Shown here: positions 34,109-42,615 of the stretch, in pieces
Position numbering within the stretch: the stretch's first letter is position 1
Layout of the letters: each line of letters starts with the position of its first letter
From: Dinoroseobacter shibae DFL 12 = DSM 16493
Lineage (GTDB): Bacteria; Pseudomonadota; Alphaproteobacteria; Rhodobacterales; Rhodobacteraceae
Direction of reading: 5' to 3'
NCBI RefSeq assembly: GCF_000018145.1
Contig: NC_009952.1
Coordinates: 930,001-994,000 of the forward strand
DNA: 64,000 nt
Program-made: the position numbers and the translations under genes
The notes under the pieces: model-generated
What the model was told of the DNA's origin: nothing
Databases searched by the model: none
What the model saw: the letters and a program-made list of their open reading frames with translations, nothing else

Positions 34109-34489
34109 GGCTCTTGTCCTTCCGGATTGGTCGAGATCCCCGTCACCTCGGCAAGGGACCTGACGGCCGCTCGCAGGTCGGCAGGCGCGGGCAAGGGGCG
34201 CCGCGCTTGGCGGGGTGGGCGTGCCCACGCGCGGCAACGCGGTTCGAGCCCTCGTGCCGCCTGGGCACCGAGGCAATCGTGGTATCATTTTGTCCTCCCG
34301 CTTGCACGTGAGGCATGCAAGCCTGTCGACCTCGCGGTACGGCGGGCACGATCCCATGCACGCGGTCGGCCCTCGCGGTCCAGGGCCCCAGCATTGTCGC
34401 GGGCTTGTGAAAGCGCAATTGATACAGATCAAGGCATAACGCCGGATTTACCATTTGGGGCCATGGCAAGATGCGGTTAGGCTGCGCGC
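34109..34489. promoter_or_regulatory. Divergent promoter region with a perfect FNR-type box
   Basis: The intergenic region between the omp/sulfatase operon (minus) and the araC-type gene (plus). At 34419-34432 it contains TTGATACAGATCAA, an exact TTGAT-N4-ATCAA site as used by FnrL/FixK/CRP-type regulators, 57 bases before the regulator ATG. Near the minus-strand gene a good Shine-Dalgarno (AAGGACAAGAG) precedes the ATG. Nothing else stands out. Confidence 0.75.
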
Positions 34490-35500
34490 ATGACAGCATC
34501 CCGGTCCATTCCCCTCATTCGCGCGGCCGCCATCGCGCCGATGCGCCGCTGGCTGGCCGAGCAGGCCCAGGATGCAGGACCGCTGCTGGCGCGTGCCGGG
34601 CTCGACTGGGTGCCCGAGGACAATCCGCTTGTGCCGATCCCCCTGCGGGCCGGCATCCGGTTTCTCGTCGAGATCGCGCGCGTGGCCGGGCCCGACGCGC
34701 CCATGCGCATCGCGCGCGAACGGGGCGTCTTCGAAATCGGTCCAATCGGCAGCCTCGCCCTGGCCGCGCCGACCGTGCGCGCGGCGCTGCACACCATTGC
34801 CCGAAACATGCCGCGCCATTGCACTCACGAGTTCTTCACGGTGGAGGATTGTCCCCAGGGCGTGCGTATCGGCGATGGCTGGGCCATCAATATCGGCGAT
34901 GCCGAGGCGCGCCACCACGTTCAGCAATACGTGGCGGCCCTGGTGGAGGGGATCTGCCATGTCTCCGGGGCATCCGGTGATAGCCTCGCGCGCGTCATCA
35001 TGATCCCGCACCCGACATTTGCACTCGGCCATCTCCGGCCATGGCTCGGCGATCGGGTGATACCGGGCGCAGCCCGACCGCTGATGGTCGAGATCCCGGA
35101 CGCGGTTGCGGATCGCCCCATGCCGGCCGGGGAGGGCCGGGACCCCGGGCAAGACTGGCTGCCCATCCGCGCCGGCGCGACGCTGTCCGACAGCATCGGA
35201 ACGCTGGTGGAAAGCATGCTGGCCCAGACGCCACCGTCCATCGAGCGGGTCGCGAGCGCCGCAAGCCTGAGCCCCCGCACCTTGCGACGCCGCCTTGCCG
35301 ACGAGGGGACCACCCTGTCCGAGATCGTCGACCGAACGCGCGCCAGACTGGCCATCGCCCGGCTTGCCAGTGACCGCCCGCCTCTGCTGGGCGCACTTGC
35401 GCAAGAGCTGGGATATGCCCACCAGTCCGCCCTGACGCGCGCCGCCAAGCGCTGGGGCGTTCAGATCGCTTCCTCAAAGCACAACATGGAGGGAGGATAG
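34490..35500 (+). CDS. AraC-family transcriptional regulator (Arabinose_bd type)
   Basis: 336 residues. The N-terminal about 200 residues resemble the ligand domain of the OruR/ArgR-like AraC group ('LIRAAAIAPMRRWLAEQ', 'LLARAGLDWV', 'NPLVPIPL'). The C-terminal two-HTH AraC domain is at about 235-328, with 'SIERVASAASLSPRTLRRRL' and 'LAQELGYAHQSALTRAAKRW'. It diverges from the arylsulfatase operon and is the likely local regulator. The predicted FNR box upstream suggests that its own synthesis responds to oxygen. Confidence 0.88.
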   Translation: MTASRSIPLIRAAAIAPMRRWLAEQAQDAGPLLARAGLDWVPEDNPLVPIPLRAGIRFLVEIARVAGPDAPMRIARERGVFEIGPIGSLALAAPTVRAALHTIARNMPRHCTHEFFTVEDCPQGVRIGDGWAINIGDAEARHHVQQYVAALVEGICHVSGASGDSLARVIMIPHPTFALGHLRPWLGDRVIPGAARPLMVEIPDAVADRPMPAGEGRDPGQDWLPIRAGATLSDSIGTLVESMLAQTPPSIERVASAASLSPRTLRRRLADEGTTLSEIVDRTRARLAIARLASDRPPLLGALAQELGYAHQSALTRAAKRWGVQIASSKHNMEGG

Positions 35501-35707
35501 CATCTGGCGGTCGTTCAACCTCGGTCCGATCCCACTTGCCATCCACCTCAACCGCGATTCTCATGCGCAAACCATTGCGACTTGTCTGGACTTTCGGGGC
35601 GTTGCCGTCGGCAGCGCCCGATGTGAAGCACTTGGGAGCGAGCGGGCCTTTCTGAGATATGGGCGAAGTCTCGGTCCTGCGATCTCCACCGTGCCGCTCT
35701 TCCAACC
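35501..35707. other. Gap with no recognisable gene
   Basis: 207 bases between the AraC-type regulator and the IS5-type remnant. Small open frames are present on both strands but none shows similarity I recognise. Confidence 0.5.
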
Positions 35708-36039
35708 CTAGGGTCAGGGCTCATAACCAATGTGTGACGGTTGCCGCGAGGCCGAGAGCAAGGCTTGTCGCTCCAGCGCTTCCAACGGTGCTAGAGCGTC
35801 TTGTGCGGACCATAGGCGGTGGAGGCATCCCGCCACCGCAAGCCATTGCGATTGATGAAGATAATCCCGCTCAGCACACGCCGATCATCGACCCGTGTTT
35901 GCCGTGTGACTTGGGAAAGAAACGCTCAAGACGCGCCATTTGCGCATCCGTCACCCACAAGAGATCAGACATGTTCACCGCTCGGTTTGTGGACCGTCAA
36001 GCATGCCGCCAAGCGGAAATCAATGGATCCTGACCCTAG
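35708..36039 (-). mobile_element. Internally deleted IS5-type element with both ends
   Basis: Terminal inverted repeats GGGTCAGG…ATAACC (from 35711) and, reversed, GGGTCAGGATCCATTG (to 36036) are each bounded by TA within CTAG, as for IS427-group insertions. Inside, on the minus strand from the ATG at 35972, the start of a transposase is visible: 'MSDLLWVTDAQMARLERF'…'FPKSHGK', a frameshift, then 'RVDDRRVLSGIIFINRNGL', 'RWRDASTAYGPHKTL', a TAG, and 'HRWKRWSDKP'. The catalytic core is deleted, leaving about 332 bases: a non-autonomous, MITE-like copy that could be moved by a complete relative. Confidence 0.8.
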
Positions 36040-36630
36040 TGCAGCGCAGGTTGAAGGGTTTTACACTGGCGTGATGTCGACCCCGGTCTCGCAGTGGGTG
36101 AGCCATTTGCGGAAAGGGGCACTCGGTGTCGGGATTTCGTTTGGCCGGACAGAGTGTGTTCAGCTGCGGTCTGATCGGAAAAAGGACCCAACAAGCATCG
36201 CGGTACAGGGGCTGATCGAACTGCTGCAAGATATTGCCCGTGCGGTGGTCGTTACGAAACCGCGCCTGTCCGTCCGACAAGAGCTCGGCGCGGCAGGCTG
36301 AAGGTAGGCCGCTGCGATAATGCGTTTTATCCGAACAACATCTAGGGTCTGCAGACGCTGCGGGGGTGCCTCGGGCGCGCATCGTCTCGACACTCAAGCT
36401 GCCCGCGGCAGTGCCGGACCATAACTGTAAGCTGTCTGCGATGGATAGGCATCTTGTGTCTTCGCCCCACGCGCTCCGGGCTGATCCGGATCAAGGCAGC
36501 CTGTCCGCATCCGGGGTGATATTCCAAAAGTGATCGCGCCAACCGTGCCGGGGCGTCTGCCGCGATGCGGGAGCGGCGCTGTTGATGACTGGAAAAGCGG
36601 AGGCGTGGATCAAAGAGGGGAGGTACGCGC
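36040..36630. other. Gap with no assignable gene
   Basis: About 590 bases. A 76-codon plus-strand frame from 36074 to 36301 and an opposing minus-strand frame exist, but neither shows a family I recognise. The sequence is less GC-biased than the neighbouring genes and may be the degraded right edge of the accessory region. Confidence 0.4.
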
Positions 36631-37482
36631 ATGGCTCTGATCCTGATCCTGATCCTGATCCTGGTCGTGGTCGCTGCACTTGTGGTCAGCCTGCTTGTCT
36701 GGCGGCAGCGCGACCATCAGGCGGACCGGGCCGAGATGGCGCGGCTCATCGCGTTGCAACCCGCGGATCCGCCGTGCTTCTCGGTCGACATGCTCGCCGG
36801 GTTGCCCGAACCCGCCCGTCGTTTCTTCACCTTCGCCATCGCAGAGGGCACGCCCCTGCGCACCGTGGCACGGATCGAGATGACCGGGCAGTTCGGGATG
36901 GGCGACAAGGCCAAGCCCAACTACCTGCGGATGCAGGCAACCCAGGTGCTCGCCGCGCCCGAAGGCTTCGTCTGGGCCATGTCGGGCGGGTCCGGCGCCT
37001 TGCGGTTGTCCGGCTCTGACAGCGGAAAGTGGACGCGCTTCTGGCTCCTGTGGGGCCTCCCGGTCGCGCGGTTCGGCGGCAATGGGGACCACCGGCCGTC
37101 GGCCTTTGGGCGCTACGTGGCCGAGGCGGTCTTCTGGACCCCTGCGGCCGTCCTGCCGGGGCCCAACGTGACGTGGGCGCATGTTTCGCAAGATGTCGCG
37201 CGCATGACCATGCGCCACGCGGAGCTGGAGCAATCGGTCGAGCTGACCCTGGCCGAGGACGGCCGGCCGCTGCAGGTCTCTTTCCTGCGCTGGAGCGATG
37301 CCAACCCCGAGAAAGCCTACCGGCTGCAGCCCTTCGGCGGCTACCTGTCCGAGTTCCGGGTTTTCGACGGCTTCCGGCTGCCGACCCATGTCGAAGCCGG
37401 CAACATGTTCGAGACCGACGCGTATTTCCCGTTCTTTCGCGCCGACGTCACCGCCATCAGCTTTCCGGAGCCGGACCCTTGA
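36631..37482 (+). CDS. DUF6544/DUF6920-like membrane-anchored protein
   Basis: 283 residues. Residues 2-24 are a single hydrophobic helix made largely of Leu-Ile repeats, followed by a charged stop-transfer (WRQRD). The rest resembles the DUF6544/DUF6920 proteins: 'LPEPARRFFTFAIAEGTP' near 54, 'FGRYVAEAVFWTPAAVLPG' near 150, 'FGGYLSEFRVFDGFRLPTHV' near 240. The function of the family is not established. A Shine-Dalgarno (GGGGAGG) precedes the ATG. It overlaps the M23 gene by TTGA, suggesting a shared envelope-related task. Confidence 0.72.
   Translation: MALILILILILVVVAALVVSLLVWRQRDHQADRAEMARLIALQPADPPCFSVDMLAGLPEPARRFFTFAIAEGTPLRTVARIEMTGQFGMGDKAKPNYLRMQATQVLAAPEGFVWAMSGGSGALRLSGSDSGKWTRFWLLWGLPVARFGGNGDHRPSAFGRYVAEAVFWTPAAVLPGPNVTWAHVSQDVARMTMRHAELEQSVELTLAEDGRPLQVSFLRWSDANPEKAYRLQPFGGYLSEFRVFDGFRLPTHVEAGNMFETDAYFPFFRADVTAISFPEPDP
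36637..36666. repeat. CTGATC hexanucleotide repeat inside the coding start
   Basis: Four perfect CTGATC units and a fifth with one change (CTGGTC) encode the Leu-Ile run of the signal/anchor helix. Because the unit is six bases, slippage would lengthen or shorten the helix by two residues without breaking the frame. Confidence 0.85.
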
Positions 37483-38444
37483 TCGCCGTGGTTCTGCTCT
37501 TTCAGGTCGCGATCCCGCTCGTGCTGCTGGCCTGGTTGTGGCTCCGGCCTGCGCGCAGTCTCGTCGGGCTGGTAGGGCAGGTTGCGGGCACGGGGGCGTT
37601 TCTGTTCGCGCTCAGCCTCGTCGCCCAATGGGCGCTGCCGGTCTGGTGGCTACCACGGGTCTATGGGGGGATCTGGCTCGCGGCGGTCGGTGTCGCCCTT
37701 GGCGTCCGGCCCGGTCTGCGCGGACTGCCGCGCTGGCCCCTGCGGGGCAGGGCCTGGAGCGAGGCCGCCGTTTCTGCCCTGTTGCTCGGTCTTGGCGCCT
37801 GGTTCGGCACGCAGGCACTTATGGGGCGCATGGTGCCGGAGGTCGGCGTCGTCGACATCGCGACCCCGTTCGGCGCCGGGCATGTTCTGGTCGCCAGTGG
37901 CGGTGCGCACCCGCTGATCAACGCCCATATGCGCACCCTGGATGACAGCGTGGAGCGGTACCGCCCCTGGCGCGGCCAATCCTATGCCATCGATTTTCTC
38001 GGGATCGGCCCGTGGGGGCTGCGAGCGCAGGGCTGGCGCCCCGTGGACCCGGCGGCCTACGCCATCTTCGGCACCCCGCTCGTTGCGCCCTGCGCGGGCA
38101 TCGTGGTCTCTGCGGAGACCGACATGCCCGATTTCGACGTCCCGCAACAGGATACCGTGAACCGGCTGGGCAACCACGTGATCCTGCGCTGCGGGGAGGC
38201 CGACATCGTGCTGGCCCATATGCGCCAGGCAAGCGTGTTGGTGCAGCGCGGCGACCGGGTTGAGGCGGGCGATCCGCTCGGGCAGGTCGGAAATTCCGGC
38301 GCTTCGACCGAGCCGCATCTGCATATCCACGCGCAACGACCCGCCGCCGCGGGCGCACCGCCCCTTTCGGGCGACCCGCTCGGCCTGCGGATCGACGGGC
38401 GTTTCCTCGTGCGCGGGGACCGGCTGCGGGGTTTGGCCGGATAA
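37479..38444 (+). CDS. M23 (LytM-type) peptidase-like membrane protein
   Basis: About 321 residues from a TTG at 37479 that overlaps the preceding stop (TTGA). Four hydrophobic helices span about 2-115. A LytM-type domain fills the C-terminus (about 150-300): 'GTPLVAPCAGIVVSAETD', 'LGNHVILRCGEADIVLAHM', 'VEAGDPLGQVGNSG' and 'TEPHLHIHAQ', which carries the HxH zinc pair. The first metal motif (HxxxD) reads 'SYAID', with the histidine replaced, so zinc binding or activity may be altered. GTG at 37488 is an alternative start. Confidence 0.8.
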   Translation: MIAVVLLFQVAIPLVLLAWLWLRPARSLVGLVGQVAGTGAFLFALSLVAQWALPVWWLPRVYGGIWLAAVGVALGVRPGLRGLPRWPLRGRAWSEAAVSALLLGLGAWFGTQALMGRMVPEVGVVDIATPFGAGHVLVASGGAHPLINAHMRTLDDSVERYRPWRGQSYAIDFLGIGPWGLRAQGWRPVDPAAYAIFGTPLVAPCAGIVVSAETDMPDFDVPQQDTVNRLGNHVILRCGEADIVLAHMRQASVLVQRGDRVEAGDPLGQVGNSGASTEPHLHIHAQRPAAAGAPPLSGDPLGLRIDGRFLVRGDRLRGLAG

Positions 38445-38524
38445 CGCGGGGCGCAGCGCGCGCCTTGGCCACGCCCCCCGCCGCCCCGACCCCGAACGGC
38501 CCGGGTCCGGGACCGCGTCCGACC

Positions 38525-39388
38525 CTATCGGCGCGGATCCTGCCATGGCTCGGCCCGGTCGCGCGCCGCGTCCGGGAGGACCGCCGTCACCGCCCCTCGC
38601 CGCGTGAACATCGTCCCCCGGGTCCACCACACAACGCCCGCCGTGATCACAACCAGCAACCAGGTGTCCCAGGGCTGTGCGTCGGGCCAGAACGGGTTGA
38701 TCAACTGCCAGTGAAACAGCACCGGCAGCAGCAGGCTTCCCCGCGCGGCGTTGAAGATCGGCGTGACGAGGATTGCCAGGGTGATGTTGCCGATCAGGAA
38801 GGGCAGGAAGCTCCAGTTCTCATAGACCACCCCGGCGAGATAGAAGGCCGGCAGGTGCCAGATGCCCCAGGCCGTACCGATCGCTGCGCCCGCCCAGAAA
38901 GGGGCCACATGGCGCTGCAAGAGCGGCATGGCCATGCCCCGCCAGCCCAACTCCTCCACCGGGCCGAGGAACACCATCATGACCATCAACGCCACCAGCG
39001 GCCCCGCGCCCTCCGGGGGGCGCGGTGTCAGCAGCGGACCGCCCTTGATCAGCGACCCGGCAATGAAAACGAGCGGCAGGCCGAGCAGAATGAGCGCCCA
39101 CCAGATCGGCGGGCAGCGCCACAGCAACAGGCGGGAGAGAAACCTCCGCAGACCGCCAAACCCGGCGGCGAACAGAACCAGCAAGATGGCCGAGATCGCC
39201 GGGGCCCAGGTCGCCAGGAAATAGAGTGGATGGCGGCCGCTGATCGCGCCGAACCGCGCCGCCATGGCCTCGGGCCAAAAGATGTAGGCACCAATCACGC
39301 TCCAGGTGATTGCGAAGGTGATGACAAGGAACGCAACGAGATGCCCGGCCCCGAGCAATGCCTCTTGCCGATTTTCTGAGCAGGCCAA
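38525..39388 (-). CDS. CPBP/CAAX-type intramembrane metalloprotease
   Basis: 287 residues with about eight membrane helices. The Abi/CPBP motif 1 'GPVEELGWRGMAMPLL' (EExxxR), motif 2 'TAWGIWHLPAF' and motif 3 'LFHWQLINPF' carry the expected catalytic glutamates and histidines. Bacterial members process prenylated or membrane proteins or act in bacteriocin self-immunity; the target is unknown. It converges on the M23 gene and stands alone. Confidence 0.88.
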   Translation of the reverse strand: MACSENRQEALLGAGHLVAFLVITFAITWSVIGAYIFWPEAMAARFGAISGRHPLYFLATWAPAISAILLVLFAAGFGGLRRFLSRLLLWRCPPIWWALILLGLPLVFIAGSLIKGGPLLTPRPPEGAGPLVALMVMMVFLGPVEELGWRGMAMPLLQRHVAPFWAGAAIGTAWGIWHLPAFYLAGVVYENWSFLPFLIGNITLAILVTPIFNAARGSLLLPVLFHWQLINPFWPDAQPWDTWLLVVITAGVVWWTRGTMFTRRGAVTAVLPDAARDRAEPWQDPRR

Positions 39389-39741
39389 CGACTACTCCCC
39401 CGGACACTGAAACCACGCACAGTCTAATCGTTTGTGCCAAGCCGAGCGTTGTCCGGGATCAACCCGTAATCGAAGGTATTCCCGGCCCGGAGGCGGCCGA
39501 CCGGCGGACCCCGGCGCGGTTCACATCGCCGGGCGGACGGTGCCCTATCGCGCGGCGTTCCCGGGCAGCAGTGCGGGGCGTTCGTCTTTGGCCTTTCGCG
39601 GGACCGACCGACGGGGCCGAGGCGCCGTCGCTCGGCACTCCGCCCGCGACTGACCGGCTTTGACACCCCGGGGGCCGGGGGCCTACCCTCCGGCTTGTAC
39701 CCCGCGTCGCCCGGCCCCTGTGCGCCGAACCACACGCCCGC
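39389..39741. other. GC-rich gap without a supported gene
   Basis: 353 bases between the CPBP protease start and the end of the small lipoprotein gene. All frames are open for stretches because of base composition, but codon use is irregular (many Arg/Pro runs) and no motif is visible. It should contain the promoter for the protease gene. Confidence 0.5.
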
Positions 39742-40260
39742 TCAGCCATCCCCGAGCGCCCGGACCGCGGCATCGCGGCTGGCATGCAGGCTGGCGGCCT
39801 CGGTCGGGCCGGAGGGCAACGCAAGATAGGCGCGCCTCGGTGCCAGGGTCACCGGGTCGTTGCCGGTCAGGCTCAGGACGTGTCCTTGCGCGGGCGTGCG
39901 GTCTTCGACCGCCCAGACCTCGTCCTCAGCAGGATCGAAAAACAGCATCCCCGCCCCAAAGCGGGGCAGGGCGGCCAGCATTTCCGCTTGCAACGACCGC
40001 GCGCCCTGCCGACCCGGCAGCACAGGCCAGGACAGGTCCGCGTCCGTCACCACGAACACCTCCGCCGGGCGCCCGGCCCCGGCACAACCCAGCAGCCGCG
40101 CCTGCGCCGGCACCTCCACTCCCGGCGGCACCGCGGTCTCGGGCAGGCAGGTCAGCGGCGTCAGGCGTGCCGCCTCCTGGGGAACGCCGGCACAGCCCGC
40201 CGCCCACAGCAGCACGCCCGCCCCGACCAGCGGGGCCCGGAGATGCGCAAACCCGGTCAC
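39742..40260 (-). CDS. Putative lipoprotein of unknown function
   Basis: 172 residues from a GTG at 40260 that overlaps the stop of the upstream peptidase gene (GTGA). The N-terminus has a helix and lipobox-like 'LLWAAGC' (cysteine about residue 22), so it is probably an outer-membrane or periplasmic lipoprotein. The mature part contains four more cysteines or cysteine-adjacent loops ('LTCLPETAV', 'LLGCAGAG') and a 'VFVVTDADLSWPVLPG' strand. I do not recognise a family. Co-transcription with the M15 peptidase suggests a cell-wall link. Confidence 0.6.
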   Translation of the reverse strand: MTGFAHLRAPLVGAGVLLWAAGCAGVPQEAARLTPLTCLPETAVPPGVEVPAQARLLGCAGAGRPAEVFVVTDADLSWPVLPGRQGARSLQAEMLAALPRFGAGMLFFDPAEDEVWAVEDRTPAQGHVLSLTGNDPVTLAPRRAYLALPSGPTEAASLHASRDAAVRALGDG

Positions 40261-41039
40261 ATGCCCAACGCGGCCTGGGTGTTCGGCCCGACGATGCCGT
40301 CCACCGTCAGCCCGTTGACCCGCTGGAACTCCATCACCGCCGCGCGCGTCGCGGGCCCGAAGGCACCATCCACATCGAGGTCGAGCCCCAGTGCGAGGTT
40401 CAGCGCCTGCTGCAAATCCTCGACGATGCGGCCCCGGTCGCCGAAATCGATCAGACCGTTGTCGAAGACAGCACTGCCCGAGGACAGCTTGCCCTCGTCG
40501 GCCCATTGCCGGATCAGCTGCTCGGACACCTCGAAATGCATGGCGTCCTCGGTGGGGAAGGCGGCCCCCCAGAAAAACCCGTGGGCATTGAAGATCTTGT
40601 AGATCCGCAGCAGCCCCTCCTGCGTGCGACCGTCGCCGCGCCGGTCGAGCTTGCCTTCCAGGGTCAGGTCGATCGCGGTCCCCCAGGAGTGGTTGGAAAT
40701 CGCGGATCTGGAGTTGCGCACCAGGCGGCAGCAGAGCATGCCCACATGCCCCAGAGCGTCATAGACCTCTCGCTCCTGGCTGCGAATGTCCGACAGGATG
40801 TTGCGCAGGGTGTCGACCGCGGGTTTCAGCCCCGACACCCGGAACGGCCCCACGTCTTCCGTGGCGATCTGTGCAAGCACCGCCTGGTTAGTGGGCCAAC
40901 GGCATTCGGTGTCGTATGTGCCGCGCGGATTGCCGATCAGCGATAACATGGTCGAATTGCGCGCGCCGGTCAGGGGACCATTGATGCTGCGTCGGTCGAT
41001 ACCCAGCGCGCTGAAGGTCACGGTTCTGGAAAGGCTCAT
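40257..41039 (-). CDS. M15-type D-Ala-D-Ala carboxypeptidase with peptidoglycan-binding domain
   Basis: 260 residues without an obvious signal peptide. The M15 (VanY/Ply-like) zinc motifs are 'SNHSWGTAIDL' (H and D ligands) near 120 and 'HFEVS' near 170. A PG_binding_1 domain covers about 190-258 ('LQQALNLALGLDLDVDGAFG', 'VMEFQRVNGLTVDGIVGP'). The start at 41039 was preferred to an in-frame ATG at 41060 because GGAG sits 8 bases before it. It cleaves stem peptides in murein; the lack of a signal suggests release by another route or action during lysis. Confidence 0.82.
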   Translation of the reverse strand: MSLSRTVTFSALGIDRRSINGPLTGARNSTMLSLIGNPRGTYDTECRWPTNQAVLAQIATEDVGPFRVSGLKPAVDTLRNILSDIRSQEREVYDALGHVGMLCCRLVRNSRSAISNHSWGTAIDLTLEGKLDRRGDGRTQEGLLRIYKIFNAHGFFWGAAFPTEDAMHFEVSEQLIRQWADEGKLSSGSAVFDNGLIDFGDRGRIVEDLQQALNLALGLDLDVDGAFGPATRAAVMEFQRVNGLTVDGIVGPNTQAALGM

Positions 41040-41322
41040 GAAGATCTCCATTTGGTTCAAAAAGACTTTGGGCCCGAAAATGGCGTGTGCTGCGGTGAAA
41101 AAAGACCGCTGGTCACACTCGGGTGCCTAAATCCTAGCACAAAAGGAGGCAGCCTGCGAAGGCGTGGCATCTGCAAGCGGAATGAGCGCGTTGATTGGAC
41201 GGCGTTAACCTATTCAGGAAGTTGAATGTTTCGCATGCGAAACAAATCTCTGGAAACCCTTGATCCCGCGCGATTTCGCGAAAAAATTTGTCGGCGATTT
41301 CAGGGGGCTGCCGGGCTTCGCG
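41040..41322. promoter_or_regulatory. Gap containing an 18-base perfect palindrome
   Basis: TGTTTCGCATGCGAAACA at 41227-41244 is a perfect palindrome, about 190 bases upstream of the M15 peptidase ATG and about 80 bases past the stop of the DUF2237 gene. It has the size and symmetry of an operator for a dimeric regulator. No regulator gene is adjacent. Confidence 0.6.
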
Positions 41323-41721
41323 TTAACGATCCGGGGTTTCGCGGGGCTCGACTGCGTGTTGTGCCAGGGTTTCGAGCGACACCGCGTCCAGCGCGCGCAG
41401 ATGGGTCGCCTCCAGCCGGACTTTCGGCGCACAGCCCTCTTCGTGGGCCTGCTGGAACCGACCTGCGCACAGGCACCATTGATCCCCGGGCTTCAGGCCG
41501 GGGAACATGAATTCCGGTCGCGGCGTAGACAAGTCGTTTCCAACGTATTTGGAATAGGCGAGGAATTCGGCGGTCATGATCGCACAGACCGTGTGGTTGC
41601 CCTGGTCCATGGCCGAGGTGTCGCAGCATCCGTTGCGAAAGAACCCGGTCAGCGGGTCTTGGGAGCAGGGCTGCAGCACGCCGCCCAACACATTTACCGA
41701 TTCAGCGCGTTCATATGCCAT
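41323..41721 (-). CDS. DUF2237 family protein
   Basis: 132 residues matching the DUF2237 family along its length: 'NVLGGVLQPCSQDPLTGFFRNG' (in parts), 'CDTSAMDQGNHTVCAIMT', 'EFLAYSKYVGNDLSTPRPEF' and 'GLKPGDQWCLCAGRF'. Conserved cysteines suggest a metal or redox site, but the family has no established function. It is a single gene with short flanks. Confidence 0.92.
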   Translation of the reverse strand: MAYERAESVNVLGGVLQPCSQDPLTGFFRNGCCDTSAMDQGNHTVCAIMTAEFLAYSKYVGNDLSTPRPEFMFPGLKPGDQWCLCAGRFQQAHEEGCAPKVRLEATHLRALDAVSLETLAQHAVEPRETPDR

Positions 41722-41778
41722 GGTGCAAGTCTAACGGCTGCGCCGCGCGGAACAAGCGGCTTGCGCGCGGATGGGGGC

Positions 41779-42486
41779 TCAGCGGAACTTGTCGACGAGC
41801 CTTTGCAGGGGGGAGCGGGTCTCTTCCTCCGGCGTGGCCTCCGGTTTCGCGGCGGGCGGGGGCTCGCGCGTGGCTTTTGCGGGTTTGTCGGTCTTCGGCG
41901 ACCCGCCCGAGGATCGTGGCGGCGCGGTGCGCAGCGAAACCGCGTTCATGAACCGGCCCGTGTCGCCCGCGGCCAGCTCCGGCGCACCGTCCCCGATCCC
42001 GCGCAGCAGGTCATCGAGCCACGCCGCCTCCGCCTTGGCGAAATCGCTCAGCACATAGCCCGACACCCGATCCTTGTGGCCTGGATGCCCGATGCCGAGG
42101 CGCACCCGTTGATACTCGGGCCCGATATGGCCGTGGATGGACCGCAGCCCGTTATGGCCCGCATGCCCGCCCCCCGTCTTTACCCGGCACTTGCCGGGGG
42201 CCAGGTCCAGCTCGTCATGGAACACGATGACATCTTCCGGCTCCAGCTTGAAGAACCGCATCGCCTCGCCCACGGATTGGCCCGAGCGGTTCATGAAGGT
42301 CTCGGGCTTCAGCAGTGTGACCTTGGTGCTGCCGAACTTGCCCTCTGCCATCTGGCCGGAGAACTTCGTGCGCCAGGGCGAGAACCCGTGATCCGCCGCG
42401 ATCTGGTCCAGCGCCATGAAGCCGATATTGTGCCGGTTGCGGGCGTATTTCGGCCCCGGGTTGCCCAGCCCCACGAAGAGTTTCAT
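41779..42486 (-). CDS. pth: Peptidyl-tRNA hydrolase
   Basis: 235 residues. Releases peptides from stalled peptidyl-tRNA. The active-site residues are N9 ('[16 protein letters not shown]'), H19 and the aspartate in 'VFHDELDL'; '[12 protein letters not shown]' forms the substrate groove. The last about 45 residues are a Pro/Lys/Glu-rich tail ending '[10 protein letters not shown]', longer than in E. coli Pth (194 residues) and common in Rhodobacteraceae. It is not adjacent to rplY, its usual partner, which lies 2.1 kb away in the opposite orientation. Confidence 0.95.
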   Translation of the reverse strand: MKLFVGLGNPGPKYARNRHNIGFMALDQIAADHGFSPWRTKFSGQMAEGKFGSTKVTLLKPETFMNRSGQSVGEAMRFFKLEPEDVIVFHDELDLAPGKCRVKTGGGHAGHNGLRSIHGHIGPEYQRVRLGIGHPGHKDRVSGYVLSDFAKAEAAWLDDLLRGIGDGAPELAAGDTGRFMNAVSLRTAPPRSSGGSPKTDKPAKATREPPPAAKPEATPEEETRSPLQRLVDKFR

Positions 42487-42615
42487 TGCGTCTTCCCCTT
42501 GTCTCGCCGCGTGATAGCGTGGCGCGGCGCGAAAGGGTAGCCCAACCAAAGAGTCGCATTGCACGAAACGGGCAGTATTGGTAATAAGAATTTACCAATG
42601 CGAGGGAAGAGCATC

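Noticed and set aside
36074-36301. A 76-codon plus-strand frame as a LysR-type regulator C-terminus
   Set aside because: A vague resemblance of spacing only; no conserved residues and no upstream HTH sequence.
39424-39735. A 103-codon minus-strand frame between the CPBP protease and the lipoprotein
   Set aside because: Arg/Pro/Gly runs, no ribosome-binding site and no motif; probably non-coding.
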